Positions 41,531 through 49,450 of a stretch of DNA of 55,606 nt are shown in pieces. The notes beneath the pieces were generated by a model. It was not told the DNA's origin. It saw nothing but the letters and a program-made list of their open reading frames with translations, and did no database searches. Location: the IMG/VR virus record IMGVR_UViG_3300030106_005674, positions 1-55,606 of that record; one strand, written 5' to 3'. The stretch is from a virus. Position 1 is the first letter of the stretch. Every line of letters starts with the position of its first letter. The translations under genes were made by a program, and so were the position numbers.

Positions 41531-41559
41531 TTGACACCTGTCGGACACCTGGGATAGCC
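41531..41559 (+). promoter_or_regulatory. Possible promoter before the 156-aa gene
   Basis: TTGACA (41531-41536) is followed after 17 bases by ATAGCC at 41554 (or TAGCCT one base further). The -35 is perfect but the -10 is weak. It lies in the 60-base gap after the helicase stop, the only larger gap in this part of the operon, and the downstream gene has its own strong ribosome site. Confidence 0.4.
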
Positions 41560-41586
41560 TCAATACACCTCGCAACAGGAGTACCC

Positions 41587-42057
41587 ATGAACATCTTCTT
41601 CCTCGACAACGACCCTAAGGTTGCAGCGCAGTCGCTCTGCGACAAGCATGTGCCCAAGATGGCCCTGGAGACCGCTCAGATGCTCTGTACTGCCGTCAAT
41701 GAGCACGGCGGCACCTCGGCATACAAGAGCGCCTACAAGAACCACCCAAGCACCGTGTGGGCCCGTCGCAGCAAGGAGACCTTCTCCTGGCTCTTCGAGC
41801 ATGGACTGGCCATCTGCGCTGAGTACACCAAGCGGTTCGGCAAGGTACACAAGTGTGAGGCTGTCATCGTAGACTGCTACTCACAGGTTAGTCTTCTTCC
41901 TGAAGGCGGTGTCCACACTCCCCCTCAGTGCATGCCTGACCAGTACCGATGCGAGTCTCTCGTCGATGCATACCGTGCGTACTACATCAACGAGAAGGCC
42001 TACTTCGCTAAGTGGGAGAAGGGTACCTCTGCACCAAGCTGGTGGCCCAGTGTCTAA
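41587..42057 (+). CDS. 156-aa conserved phage protein (DKHV-KM type)
   Basis: The start MNIFFLDNDPKVAAQSLCDKH, then the H-V-x-K-M pattern and EYTKRFGKVHKCE, match a family of phage and bacterial proteins I recall as conserved but of unknown function. The conserved His, Asp, Lys and Tyr residues make an enzyme likely (nuclease or nucleotide-handling). A TTGACA-type promoter and an AACAGGAG ribosome site precede it. The gene overlaps the next one by 8 bases. It is in the recombination/replication block. Confidence 0.75.
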   Translation: MNIFFLDNDPKVAAQSLCDKHVPKMALETAQMLCTAVNEHGGTSAYKSAYKNHPSTVWARRSKETFSWLFEHGLAICAEYTKRFGKVHKCEAVIVDCYSQVSLLPEGGVHTPPQCMPDQYRCESLVDAYRAYYINEKAYFAKWEKGTSAPSWWPSV

Positions 42058-42907
42058 GATTCTACTTAACGCTGGTCCGTCCGAGCGTGGATGGCATCGA
42101 ATCGAGGGCGCTTCCCGCTGCTTACGTCTATTCGCATGGAGAGAAGCAGGAGCCGTAAAGTGGAAGACAAGTGCTCCACTCGTGAAGGGTAGCCTTCTCC
42201 ACATTGGGCTTGCACATCTTTACGCCCGTAAGCGGTGTGAACTAAACGGAGAAGACCCAGACCAGTACTACACTCCAATCGAAGCAGTAAAAGAACTCGC
42301 AGAGATTGAAGCCCAAAATGCTGAGACTGCTCACGATACCGCACTCTGGCGAATCCATGTTCCCGACATTCTTATGGCTCTTTCTCAGTACGAGGGTCGG
42401 TGGCAGTTTTGCCAGTGGGAGCCCATCATGGTTGAGGAAGAACTGAGGGCTCACATACCTAAGATTAACCAAGACGGTACGTTTTTATTCACGCAGCGTG
42501 CAGATTTGGCAGTAAAAGATGAGAACGGCACGTACTGGATTGTTGACCACAAGTCCTGCTACCGCATCGAGAGTAAGACTCTTCGGCAGCATATTCTCTC
42601 TGGCCAGTTTCTTGGCTACCAACTTTTCGGAAGAAAGATGTGGGGAGAAAAGTTCGGCGGAGTTGTCGTCAACCGAGTGAAGTTGTCTGAGCCCTACGCT
42701 TTCGACCGCGCAATTCTTGAACCCGCACCCAACGCCATCCGAGTCTTCGCAAAGAACTTAGCCCTACAAGAGCACATGGTTGATATGTTTGAAGGCAAGC
42801 CACCTATTGAGTGGCCCGCCGTCTACAGCGACCAGACCTGCTGGGGTAAGTACGGCAAGTGTGATGCCTTTGAACTCTGCCAATGGGGACAAGAAAATGC
42901 CGTATAA
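42050..42907 (+). CDS. PD-(D/E)XK nuclease, RecB/Cas4-like (285 aa)
   Basis: I start at GTG 42050 (VSKILLNAG), which overlaps the stop of the previous gene; the frame upstream is shadow of that gene. The core nuclease motif is RADLAV (D152) and WIVDHKS (D166-H-K168), the D...D-x-K pattern of RecB-family exonucleases. Earlier, ASRCLRLFAW corresponds to the N-terminal part of such enzymes. The C-terminus has a cysteine-bearing end (CWGKYGKCDAFELC) that resembles the iron-sulphur motif of Cas4/AddB relatives. It would provide a DNA end-resecting exonuclease to the Sak4-like recombinase encoded downstream. Confidence 0.8.
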   Translation: MSKILLNAGPSERGWHRIEGASRCLRLFAWREAGAVKWKTSAPLVKGSLLHIGLAHLYARKRCELNGEDPDQYYTPIEAVKELAEIEAQNAETAHDTALWRIHVPDILMALSQYEGRWQFCQWEPIMVEEELRAHIPKINQDGTFLFTQRADLAVKDENGTYWIVDHKSCYRIESKTLRQHILSGQFLGYQLFGRKMWGEKFGGVVVNRVKLSEPYAFDRAILEPAPNAIRVFAKNLALQEHMVDMFEGKPPIEWPAVYSDQTCWGKYGKCDAFELCQWGQENAV

Positions 42908-43157
42908 GAACAAAGAAGACAAGAAAGCCCACGATAGGAAGTGGGGTAAGCTGACGGTCTCCCTCCGAGTCAAAAGAAATAAGGCTCGACGAGAGGCCAT
43001 CAGAGAAGGCCGCGCCAAGAAAGGTGACGGCACCCACGTTGACCACAAGGTTCCGCTTTCCAAGGGTGGCGGCAACGGAGACGGGAACACCCGTGTGGTT
43101 AGCGCAGAAGTAAACCTCACAAAATACGATAAAACTCCAGAGACGAAAAAAGCATGA
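42897..43157 (+). CDS. Small HNH-type nuclease-like protein (86 aa)
   Basis: A basic 86-aa protein. Its C-terminal half has VDHKVPLSKGGGNGDGNTR followed by VVSAEVNLTKYDK, fitting the D-H-x-x-P-L...G-G...N core of HNH endonucleases. It is short and lacks an obvious zinc-cysteine set. It overlaps the PD-(D/E)XK gene by 11 bases and the next gene by ATGA. Small HNH proteins in phages often help packaging or recombination; here recombination is suggested by the neighbours. Confidence 0.7.
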   Translation: MPYKNKEDKKAHDRKWGKLTVSLRVKRNKARREAIREGRAKKGDGTHVDHKVPLSKGGGNGDGNTRVVSAEVNLTKYDKTPETKKA

Positions 43158-44038
43158 GCGACGGAATCTTTGCCGTAATCTACGGCCCCTCAAAAACTGG
43201 TAAGAGCACAGCCACTGGTGCGGCTGGTGCCAACGGACTCTTCATCGCACAGACAGGCGGTCTGCTCCCCCTCAAGAACTTCTTGGGTCTGGAGAACATT
43301 AAGACTGCGGGTGCCAAGGATGTCGAGGCTGCGGGTACTCTTGTTGCCCAGAGTGCTGGAAAGACTCCGACAATTGTTGTCGATGACTTTTCTCTGCTGG
43401 TTGAGAGCACTGTGACTGAACTCGAAAAGAAGCACTCTTTCGGGGACATGTGGCGCAAGCTGCGGCAACAGGTTCTTTTCATGCGTGACTCTGCACGCTA
43501 CGCCACGTCAAAAGGAACGCACGTATTCTTCAACTGCCACCAAGTTCCGCCCAAGGTTTCTTCTGGCAAGAGAGTACGTGGTGGACCAAAGCTGCCTGGC
43601 CAACTTCCTGAGCAATTCTCAGCATTTGCAGATGTTGTTGCCCGTGCAGAATATGAGGAGACTGCCGCGCCCTGGAAGTATCTTCTCCGGACTGGGCCGC
43701 ACCCAGATTACATCGCAGGCGACCGGCTCGGTGTCCTGCCTGACCCGGCTCCGATGAACCTCAGAGAAGCACTAATCGCTGCCGGATATGATTTGCCCCG
43801 CCCCAAGGGATTCGAGTGGATGGACAAGACAGCAGACAAGCTCTGCGAACTTGTGCTCAAGAATGGGCTCGAAGACTGGAGAACAACTCTCCAGAAGGCG
43901 GGAAAAGAACTCGCAGGTAAGTACGACTTGCGACACGTCCGTTGGGTACTGCAGGATTCTCTGCACCGAGCGGTAATTCAAAACGCGGGCGAGAATATTC
44001 TCGACCAAATGTTCATCGATGAACAGGAGCAATGGTAA
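43154..44038 (+). CDS. Sak4-like RecA-type single-strand annealing ATPase (294 aa)
   Basis: An early P-loop, YGPSKTGKSTATG (about residues 10-22), and PTIVVDDFSLL as Walker B (about 75-85), with a further FFNCHQVPP (about 123-131) that is the sensor-like Q/H motif, identify a compact RecA-like ATPase of the Sak4 type, used in phage recombination. The C-terminus (about 200-294) is helical. Neighbouring SSB-like, RecB-like nuclease and HNH genes complete a recombination module. Start ATG overlaps the HNH stop. Confidence 0.8.
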   Translation: MSDGIFAVIYGPSKTGKSTATGAAGANGLFIAQTGGLLPLKNFLGLENIKTAGAKDVEAAGTLVAQSAGKTPTIVVDDFSLLVESTVTELEKKHSFGDMWRKLRQQVLFMRDSARYATSKGTHVFFNCHQVPPKVSSGKRVRGGPKLPGQLPEQFSAFADVVARAEYEETAAPWKYLLRTGPHPDYIAGDRLGVLPDPAPMNLREALIAAGYDLPRPKGFEWMDKTADKLCELVLKNGLEDWRTTLQKAGKELAGKYDLRHVRWVLQDSLHRAVIQNAGENILDQMFIDEQEQW

Positions 44039-44040
44039 TC

Positions 44041-44574
44041 ATGAGCGATCTTAATATTGAACTCGACTTCACTGGTATTCAAGCAGCTTCGGGTGGCCTC
44101 GGCTACCTCAAGACTGGCCTTCACACAGGAACAATCCTTGAGTTTACTCACTTCGAGGACTCTGGGCGCTTGTATGCCTACTACATGACAAACGGTGTCC
44201 GTCACCGGGACTCATTCAATCTTACTTCCCCCAATGCACTACCTTTCCTGAAGGCTATGCTTGAGAGTGCAGGTGTTCCCGCATCTAAGCTCGGTGGGAA
44301 GGGAAACATTCCGTTCCATAAGCTGGCCGGAAAGACCGTGTACTTCAACTATGTTGCACCAGAGATGGACAGCACCGGGAAGGCTGTTCAGGGTTCGTAC
44401 CCTAAGTACACCTACTACACCAAGGACCGCTACACACAAATGGCTGAGGTCTCCTCTCTTCAGCCCCAGGATGTGGACGTAGCCCAAACGAATGGGGGCG
44501 GCGCTCCGGTTTCGCAAGCATCCGGCGCAGCGTCTAACGACGACTTCGATTTCCTCCTTGGCTCTGACGACTAG
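44041..44574 (+). CDS. Single-stranded DNA-binding-like protein (177 aa)
   Basis: I prefer ATG 44041 to the ATG at 44032, because AGGAG (44025-44029) is only two bases from the latter and eleven from the former. The product is a beta-rich protein (LHTGTILEFTHFEDSGRLYA), with a flexible linker rich in Q, G, A and S and an acidic end (NDDFDFLLGSDD), which is the usual tail of SSB-type proteins that recruits partners. It sits directly after the Sak4-like ATPase. The family resembles DUF669-type SSB proteins, by pattern only. Confidence 0.75.
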   Translation: MSDLNIELDFTGIQAASGGLGYLKTGLHTGTILEFTHFEDSGRLYAYYMTNGVRHRDSFNLTSPNALPFLKAMLESAGVPASKLGGKGNIPFHKLAGKTVYFNYVAPEMDSTGKAVQGSYPKYTYYTKDRYTQMAEVSSLQPQDVDVAQTNGGGAPVSQASGAASNDDFDFLLGSDD

Positions 44575-44586
44575 CAGTTTGGAACA

Positions 44587-44806
44587 CCACCATGGCAGAC
44601 GGTGGAAATAGTCTGCCTTCCTGTTGCGACCGCTGGCGGGTCGGTCGAAAAAATACCCGCCCCATTTTGCCATCGTTGCGCCGCTAAAGTCGGTTCTGCC
44701 AGGGGCTAAGCATCCCCGTTGAGTGACGATGGCAACCATACCAAAAAAGTGCCAACCTTTTGCCGGTCCTGAAAGCACTCTAATCTAGGAAGGTCAAGGA
44801 CCGGCA
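44587..44806 (+). ncRNA. Candidate structured RNA with two tandem H-type pseudoknots
   Basis: In the gap between the SSB-like and polymerase genes the plus strand can form two pseudoknots of one design. PK1: CCACC 44587-44591 with GGTGG 44601-44605, and GGCAGAC 44594-44600 with GTCTGCC 44611-44617. PK2: CGACCG 44627-44632 with CGGTCG 44642-44647, and GGCGGGT 44635-44641 with ACCCGCC 44655-44661. In each, loop 1 is 2 bases, the stems abut, and the last loop is A-rich (AAATA; AAAAAAT). Two perfect 10-bp helices follow: TTGCCATCGT 44667-44676 with ACGATGGCAA 44726-44735, and TGCCGGTCCT 44761-44770 with AGGACCGGCA 44797-44806; a T7 run begins at 44813. No reading frame fits. Function is unknown: cis-regulator of the polymerase or a free RNA. 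Confidence 0.75.
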
Positions 44807-44836
44807 CCCACCTTTTTTTCTTGGAATTAGCTCTCC

Positions 44837-47380
44837 ATGTCTATCTCCTGTGCCAAATGCAATTCTTGCTCACTCGGAATCAAGCTCCGCAAAAGCGACG
44901 AGCAGGTTCCTGTGTTGGGTGAGTCCCACAAGAATGGGCGCATAGCTATAGTTGGAGACTTTCCGGGTACCCACGAGACCTCTGAGGGTCGCCCTTTTGT
45001 TGGCCCAAGTGGTCATGAACTTCAAGCTGCTTTGGACGAGGCTGGGTTGAAACGCTCAGACTGTCTCATCACTAATGCCATCGCATGCCGTCCCCCCGCC
45101 AACAGGCTCGACACTTTCATGGTTCAACATTCGCGAGCAAACAAGAAGCGTAAGAGTGAGAAGAAAGAACTCCTCCTCTCTCCCGCTGAGGCCTGCTCTG
45201 GAAGACTCATGTCTGAGCTTGAGGGATACACCCAAATCATCTGCCTGGGTACAGAAGCTGCCCGCGCAGTTCGGGGCGGTAACGCTTCTATCATGTCTAT
45301 GCGTGGTGCTTGTGAAGAGATTGAGATGCCCTGGGGTCAGGTCCAGATTGGCTACACTCTTCACCCCTCGTTTGTTCTTAGGTCTCCAAAGTGGCAACCC
45401 GTTTTTCGTCGGGACATCCGCAAGGCTCTCCGTTTCTTTTCTGGTGACCTGAAGTGGAAAGACCCTGAAATCTATCTACCCAAGACCGTGGGAGAAATAC
45501 TTCAAGGATTTCAACGACTTATACGTGATGACAGTCCGATTGCCTATGATGTTGAGACAGACGCAAAGAACCCTATGGCCGCTCGACTTCGTTGCATCGG
45601 GTTCGCAAACACCAAGTTTAGTATGGTCGTTCCCCTACTGAGTATCGACGGTCGAACCAACTTCTTCCACGGCGCTGACGAACGGGTGGTCAAGAAGATG
45701 CTTAGGGACTTTCTCAAGGACTGCCCTCTGCCCCTCATGGGCCACAATGCTGGTCAGTACGACCGCCTCGTCTGTGAGGAGCAGCTTGGTATTACGCCTC
45801 GACTGGATGTGGATACCATCCTCCTCCACTTGCTCGCCGACAACGAGATGCCCCACAACCTGGGCTTTGTCACAAGTTTTTATTCAGACTTCACTGAGGC
45901 ATGGAAAGCTGACCATACAGCCGTCGATGCCCGTAGTGACGTTGAATTGCATACCTACTGCGCGAAGGACTGCGCGGTGACAGCAAAGGTTTCCAAGCCC
46001 CTTGCCCGCCAAGTTAAGTCTCATTCTCAGTGGGGCCTGGTTTCTACGGAGCACCAGCTTCAGTGGGTGGGAACAGGAATGCAGCGTCTCGGCATGTTCG
46101 TCGACAATGACAAGCTGCAGGAACACAAGCTCAACTTCCAGCAGAAGCTGACCGAGAACCGGAAGCTGACTGAGAACCTTGGGCCAGTAGACTTCAACCC
46201 TAATTCTACACATCAACTCCGCCGTCTCATCTTCAGTGATTGGGGCCTGCCTCCTGCCAAGTACAACGAGAAGACAGGAGACCCAAGCACCGATGACGAT
46301 ACGCTCCGTAAGATTATTACTACGTATGACATCGATGAGGAGAAGAAAGAATTTATCCAAGCAATTCGCATGGTTAGGAGATACACAAAGCTCCTGAGCA
46401 CCTACATCCGCCCTCTTGAGAGTGGCGAGCTTGTGCTCAGTGACGGGCGTGTACACCCCTCGTACAACCGTCTTCCAGCGACGGGTCGGTACTCATCGAG
46501 TTCGCCCAATGCCCAGAACATCCCATTTTTCCTTAGAGACATTTTCGTGCCTGAACCCGGCCATGTCTTTGTAGGGGCCGACGCAGACCAACTTGAGCTT
46601 CGGTATATCGCAGAAGAGTCAGGCGCTGACCGGCTCATCGAAATCATCAACAACGGGCTCGACCCGCACAACGAGACAATGGAGATTGTATATGGCAAAG
46701 GCATCTGGGAGCTTGAGGGAGCGCCGAAGGAAAGGACGCAGAAAGGCAAAGGAACATTCAAGTCTACTCGCGGCGTTACCAAGAATGTCCGATATGCTTG
46801 GCAGTACGCAGCCAGTGTCCCAACCATCCACGAGCAGGTCATCAGTGTCGAAGACGAGGCGGGTAGTCTCATTTATGCACACCTGACTCACCGAGACATC
46901 CGTGATGTTGTGCATGGCCTCAAGCGCGCCGACCCTGAGATTCCGAAGTGGTGGGACTCAGTAAGAAACCGCTACAGAAGAGAGGGCTACGTTGCCGACT
47001 CTCTTTGGGGTCGCCGTCGTTATTTCCGCGACGAAGAAAAGATTAACGAGCTTGTGAACCACCCGATTCAGACAGGTGGGGCTTCCATTATCCATGAAGC
47101 CATGCTCGAATTAGTTCTGGGTACCCCCGGCAAGGGGACCGTTTCCAACCACATATCAGATGTGTCCAGCCTTCTGCGGGGTGCCCTCCCTTTTAACTTT
47201 GAGGCCAGAACTGGCCTCGTCAACCAATGCCACGACTCACTCATGTTTGAGGTTCCCGAAGAGAAGGGGGAAGAAGTGGCTGAACTACTGCAAGCAGCAA
47301 TGACCCGCAAACGTCGTAAGGGAGCAAGACTCGTTTACACGGCTGAAGCTGAAGTTGGTCAAAGCTGGCTGGAGGTATGA
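44837..47380 (+). CDS. Uracil-DNA glycosylase / family A DNA polymerase fusion (847 aa)
   Basis: Residues 1 to about 200 form a family-4-like uracil-DNA glycosylase: cysteines C5, C8, C84 and C120 as an iron-sulphur set (C11 extra), motif A GDFPGTHETSEGRPFVG, NAIACRPPANR and motif B LHPSF. The exonuclease domain follows (D238-x-E240 in DVETD, GHNAGQYDRL, YCAKD), then polymerase motifs A (D582 in DADQLELR), B (R645-x3-K649-x3-Y653) and C (H799-D800-S801). It would be the replicative polymerase with a built-in uracil sensor. SPO1-type phage polymerases also carry an N-terminal UDG-like domain. SD is weak (GGA 12 bases before ATG), and a structured RNA lies upstream. Confidence 0.9.
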   Translation: MSISCAKCNSCSLGIKLRKSDEQVPVLGESHKNGRIAIVGDFPGTHETSEGRPFVGPSGHELQAALDEAGLKRSDCLITNAIACRPPANRLDTFMVQHSRANKKRKSEKKELLLSPAEACSGRLMSELEGYTQIICLGTEAARAVRGGNASIMSMRGACEEIEMPWGQVQIGYTLHPSFVLRSPKWQPVFRRDIRKALRFFSGDLKWKDPEIYLPKTVGEILQGFQRLIRDDSPIAYDVETDAKNPMAARLRCIGFANTKFSMVVPLLSIDGRTNFFHGADERVVKKMLRDFLKDCPLPLMGHNAGQYDRLVCEEQLGITPRLDVDTILLHLLADNEMPHNLGFVTSFYSDFTEAWKADHTAVDARSDVELHTYCAKDCAVTAKVSKPLARQVKSHSQWGLVSTEHQLQWVGTGMQRLGMFVDNDKLQEHKLNFQQKLTENRKLTENLGPVDFNPNSTHQLRRLIFSDWGLPPAKYNEKTGDPSTDDDTLRKIITTYDIDEEKKEFIQAIRMVRRYTKLLSTYIRPLESGELVLSDGRVHPSYNRLPATGRYSSSSPNAQNIPFFLRDIFVPEPGHVFVGADADQLELRYIAEESGADRLIEIINNGLDPHNETMEIVYGKGIWELEGAPKERTQKGKGTFKSTRGVTKNVRYAWQYAASVPTIHEQVISVEDEAGSLIYAHLTHRDIRDVVHGLKRADPEIPKWWDSVRNRYRREGYVADSLWGRRRYFRDEEKINELVNHPIQTGGASIIHEAMLELVLGTPGKGTVSNHISDVSSLLRGALPFNFEARTGLVNQCHDSLMFEVPEEKGEEVAELLQAAMTRKRRKGARLVYTAEAEVGQSWLEV

Positions 47381-47835
47381 TGAGAGTTTTTTACGCGCAT
47401 AGCGCACAATCCAGTCCTCAGCAGGTCAACTATGAGGCCAAACTGCTGTCGGATACTATGTCCAAGAAGTTTGGTCGAAATGCTTCCGTCCGCCCAGGAC
47501 GCTCGGACTACGAGAGGCGTTTCTCAGGCAACTGGGAAGAGTGGCAGAGGGGTGTTGTCACACGAACAAATGCCACTACCGGACAAAAGGCTTATGACCT
47601 GTTTGTCGTCACGGGAGTGGGTTGTGGAAGGGCTACTGCTAACATATTGCGTCTTGCGTTGGAACATGGTCGACCAGTTTACTGGTGGAACGGCCGAGAA
47701 GAAGCAGAGTTCAAAAAAGTGGCCAAGATTGAAGTCTTGGATGAAGAAGATTGGTCGAACGGGTGGGTGATTGTCTGCAAAGAGCGCAAGCCTAAGCAGT
47801 TGCCTCTCCCGTTTAGCCCAGGAGAAGCAAAATGA
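47377..47835 (+). CDS. 152-aa protein, possible nucleotide-handling enzyme
   Basis: The start overlaps the polymerase stop (ATGATGA); codons 1 and 2 are both Met. N-terminal MRVFYAHS and the later DLFVVTGVGCGRATANILRL and GRPVYWW have the alternating beta-alpha style of a small Rossmann-like fold, reminiscent of nucleoside deoxyribosyltransferase-type proteins, but key residues are not clear. I do not recognise the family. As a partner of the polymerase in the operon, a role in nucleotide supply or in a signalling step is possible. Confidence 0.6.
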   Translation: MMRVFYAHSAQSSPQQVNYEAKLLSDTMSKKFGRNASVRPGRSDYERRFSGNWEEWQRGVVTRTNATTGQKAYDLFVVTGVGCGRATANILRLALEHGRPVYWWNGREEAEFKKVAKIEVLDEEDWSNGWVIVCKERKPKQLPLPFSPGEAK

Positions 47836-48068
47836 GTCACCAACTTCAACTTCAGATTCTTCGGTTGAACGGATGGAGCGATGAGCGCCTTTCAGTAGCG
47901 ATTGGCGACCTAATTGGGGGAGAAGGCCCAAGTACTCAGAGCATTTACCGTTGGAGAACCGGGAAAACGCACCCCGCAAGGGTTTACCAAGGTCCTCTCG
48001 ACAAGTTGTACGAGAGCCACAGTCCAGAAGGAGCAGGAAATGGACAAAATCATCCGAGTGAAGAGTAA
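47832..48068 (+). CDS. Small helix-turn-helix protein (78 aa)
   Basis: This 78-aa protein has a helix-turn-helix at about residues 15-55: LSVAIGDLIGG, turn, STQSIYRWRTGKTHPARVY, where the second helix contains SIYRWRTGK typical of Cro/XRE-type recognition helices. It overlaps both neighbours (ATGA with the previous gene; 29 bases with the next). It could repress or activate a phage operon, perhaps acting at the palindromes in the control regions. The DNA target is unknown. Confidence 0.7.
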   Translation: MSHQLQLQILRLNGWSDERLSVAIGDLIGGEGPSTQSIYRWRTGKTHPARVYQGPLDKLYESHSPEGAGNGQNHPSEE

Positions 48069-49449
48069 TATCAAGAGCCCAAAGGGAGAGGAGTGGAGCT
48101 ACGAGCTTGACGACCTAAACCTGCTGATTGGGCCCAACGAAAGCGGAAAGAGCGCAGTGGCTGAGGCTGTTCAGCTTGCGGCTACAGGCAGTGCCTATGG
48201 TCTCTTCTTCCGCGACTCTCAGGTTAAGAGCGGTCCCCAACTTGGGAAGCTGGCTACCACAGAGGAAGACATCTACGCAGAAGTAGAGTATTCCGATGGT
48301 ACAAGTAGCCGTTGGGAGATGGTCAAGGGCGGTAGGCCCAAGCGCACGGGGGAGAAGATTACAGCTCTTCCGATTGCAGAGCTTAGAGATGCGCTGAGCG
48401 GCTCGGCCACACGGGCCAGACACTTCTTTGCGCCCCTACTTCTTCCGGACACTTTTTCTCGTGAGAGTCTGGAGAAGCTGCTTCCCAACAAAGAAATAGA
48501 CCTGTCTGTTCCTTTGGAGAAGTTGTTGCCTGACTACGGTGACCCACTGTCTGTTCAAGACATCATCCTTGCATACAAGAACTGCGGCTCTTGGAAGCGT
48601 TCTGCGAACAGCAAGGCAAAGGCAGTGACCAACATGTTGCCATTCTTCGACCATCCTGACCCCGTTGCAGCCCTGAAGCTGAGCACGGAGTTGGCTTGGG
48701 ATATGCAACTGGCCATCAAGTTTGAGTGGCTCAAAAAGCTGTACAAGTCTCAGGACTTCGAAGAAGATGACAAAGTTGTACTGGGTAAGCTCGCCCTTGA
48801 GATTGGTGACCAAGAAACTCTGAGAAGCCTCCGAGGCTCAGCAGAGTATTTCGACGACCTTTCTAAGGTATGGAAGACTACAGTCACTGCCGAGATTGCC
48901 CATAAGAGCCGCAAGAAAATCAAGGCGTTTGAGGAAGAGGCTAAGAGCTTTGAGACTCTTGAGAAGGCCCTCGATGTTGCTCTTACGATGCTTCTTGCCC
49001 CAGAGATTACGAAGTACTGCCGTCGGGTCAACAAGTTCTTGCCCAAGGGAGACAAGTTCGGAGTCAAGCACGACCTGAAGAACTTCTCGGTCTTTCTTAG
49101 CCGTAATGGAGAGGAGCACTTCGCACTATCGGGCAGCACCGAGGCCCGTGTATTGGCCGCTATGGGTGCCGCTCTCGCAACTGGGGGTAAACCCACCATG
49201 CTTGTAGTGGATGACCGTATGTGGGATTCTAAGACGCTGGCTAAGACAATGGAGAGACTTGAGACCTCCAAAGAGACCATGCCCTTCCAAGCCATCCTTA
49301 TGTCTACGCTCAAGCCCCGTGGACGAGCACGAGCAAAGTGGAACTATGTCGAAATCAAGCCGAAAGGGTATGATGCAGAGGATGAAGAACCTCAAGAGCA
49401 AGCTCAAGATGCACCTCCGGAAAACCCACTTGAAGAGGCAGGTAAGTAA
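48040..49449 (+). CDS. RecF/SMC-like ATPase (469 aa)
   Basis: I start at ATG 48040 (MDKIIRVKSN), after AAGGAGCAGGAA; the longer frame upstream lies inside the HTH gene. The N-terminus has LNLLIGPNESGKSAVAEA (Walker A, K37). The C-terminal half has ALSGSTEARVLAAMGAAL, an ABC signature like LSGGQ, and PTMLVVDDRMWDS as Walker B with Asp where a Glu is usual. The central region (about 180-330) is helical but too short for the long coiled coil of Rad50. A RecF/Rad50-type recombination ATPase is likely, possibly as a nuclease partner. Confidence 0.78.
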   Translation: MDKIIRVKSNIKSPKGEEWSYELDDLNLLIGPNESGKSAVAEAVQLAATGSAYGLFFRDSQVKSGPQLGKLATTEEDIYAEVEYSDGTSSRWEMVKGGRPKRTGEKITALPIAELRDALSGSATRARHFFAPLLLPDTFSRESLEKLLPNKEIDLSVPLEKLLPDYGDPLSVQDIILAYKNCGSWKRSANSKAKAVTNMLPFFDHPDPVAALKLSTELAWDMQLAIKFEWLKKLYKSQDFEEDDKVVLGKLALEIGDQETLRSLRGSAEYFDDLSKVWKTTVTAEIAHKSRKKIKAFEEEAKSFETLEKALDVALTMLLAPEITKYCRRVNKFLPKGDKFGVKHDLKNFSVFLSRNGEEHFALSGSTEARVLAAMGAALATGGKPTMLVVDDRMWDSKTLAKTMERLETSKETMPFQAILMSTLKPRGRARAKWNYVEIKPKGYDAEDEEPQEQAQDAPPENPLEEAGK

Positions 49450-49450
49450 G

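Noticed and set aside
44587-44806. tRNA or tmRNA in the polymerase leader
   Set aside because: No acceptor stem closing the element, no T-loop GTTCRAN pattern, no anticodon arm and no CCA end; the pseudoknot pair alone does not make a tmRNA.
47914-48039. Longer N-terminus of the RecF/SMC-like ATPase
   Set aside because: It lies inside the HTH gene in another frame; a strong SD precedes ATG 48040, from where the typical N-terminal strand and Walker A follow.
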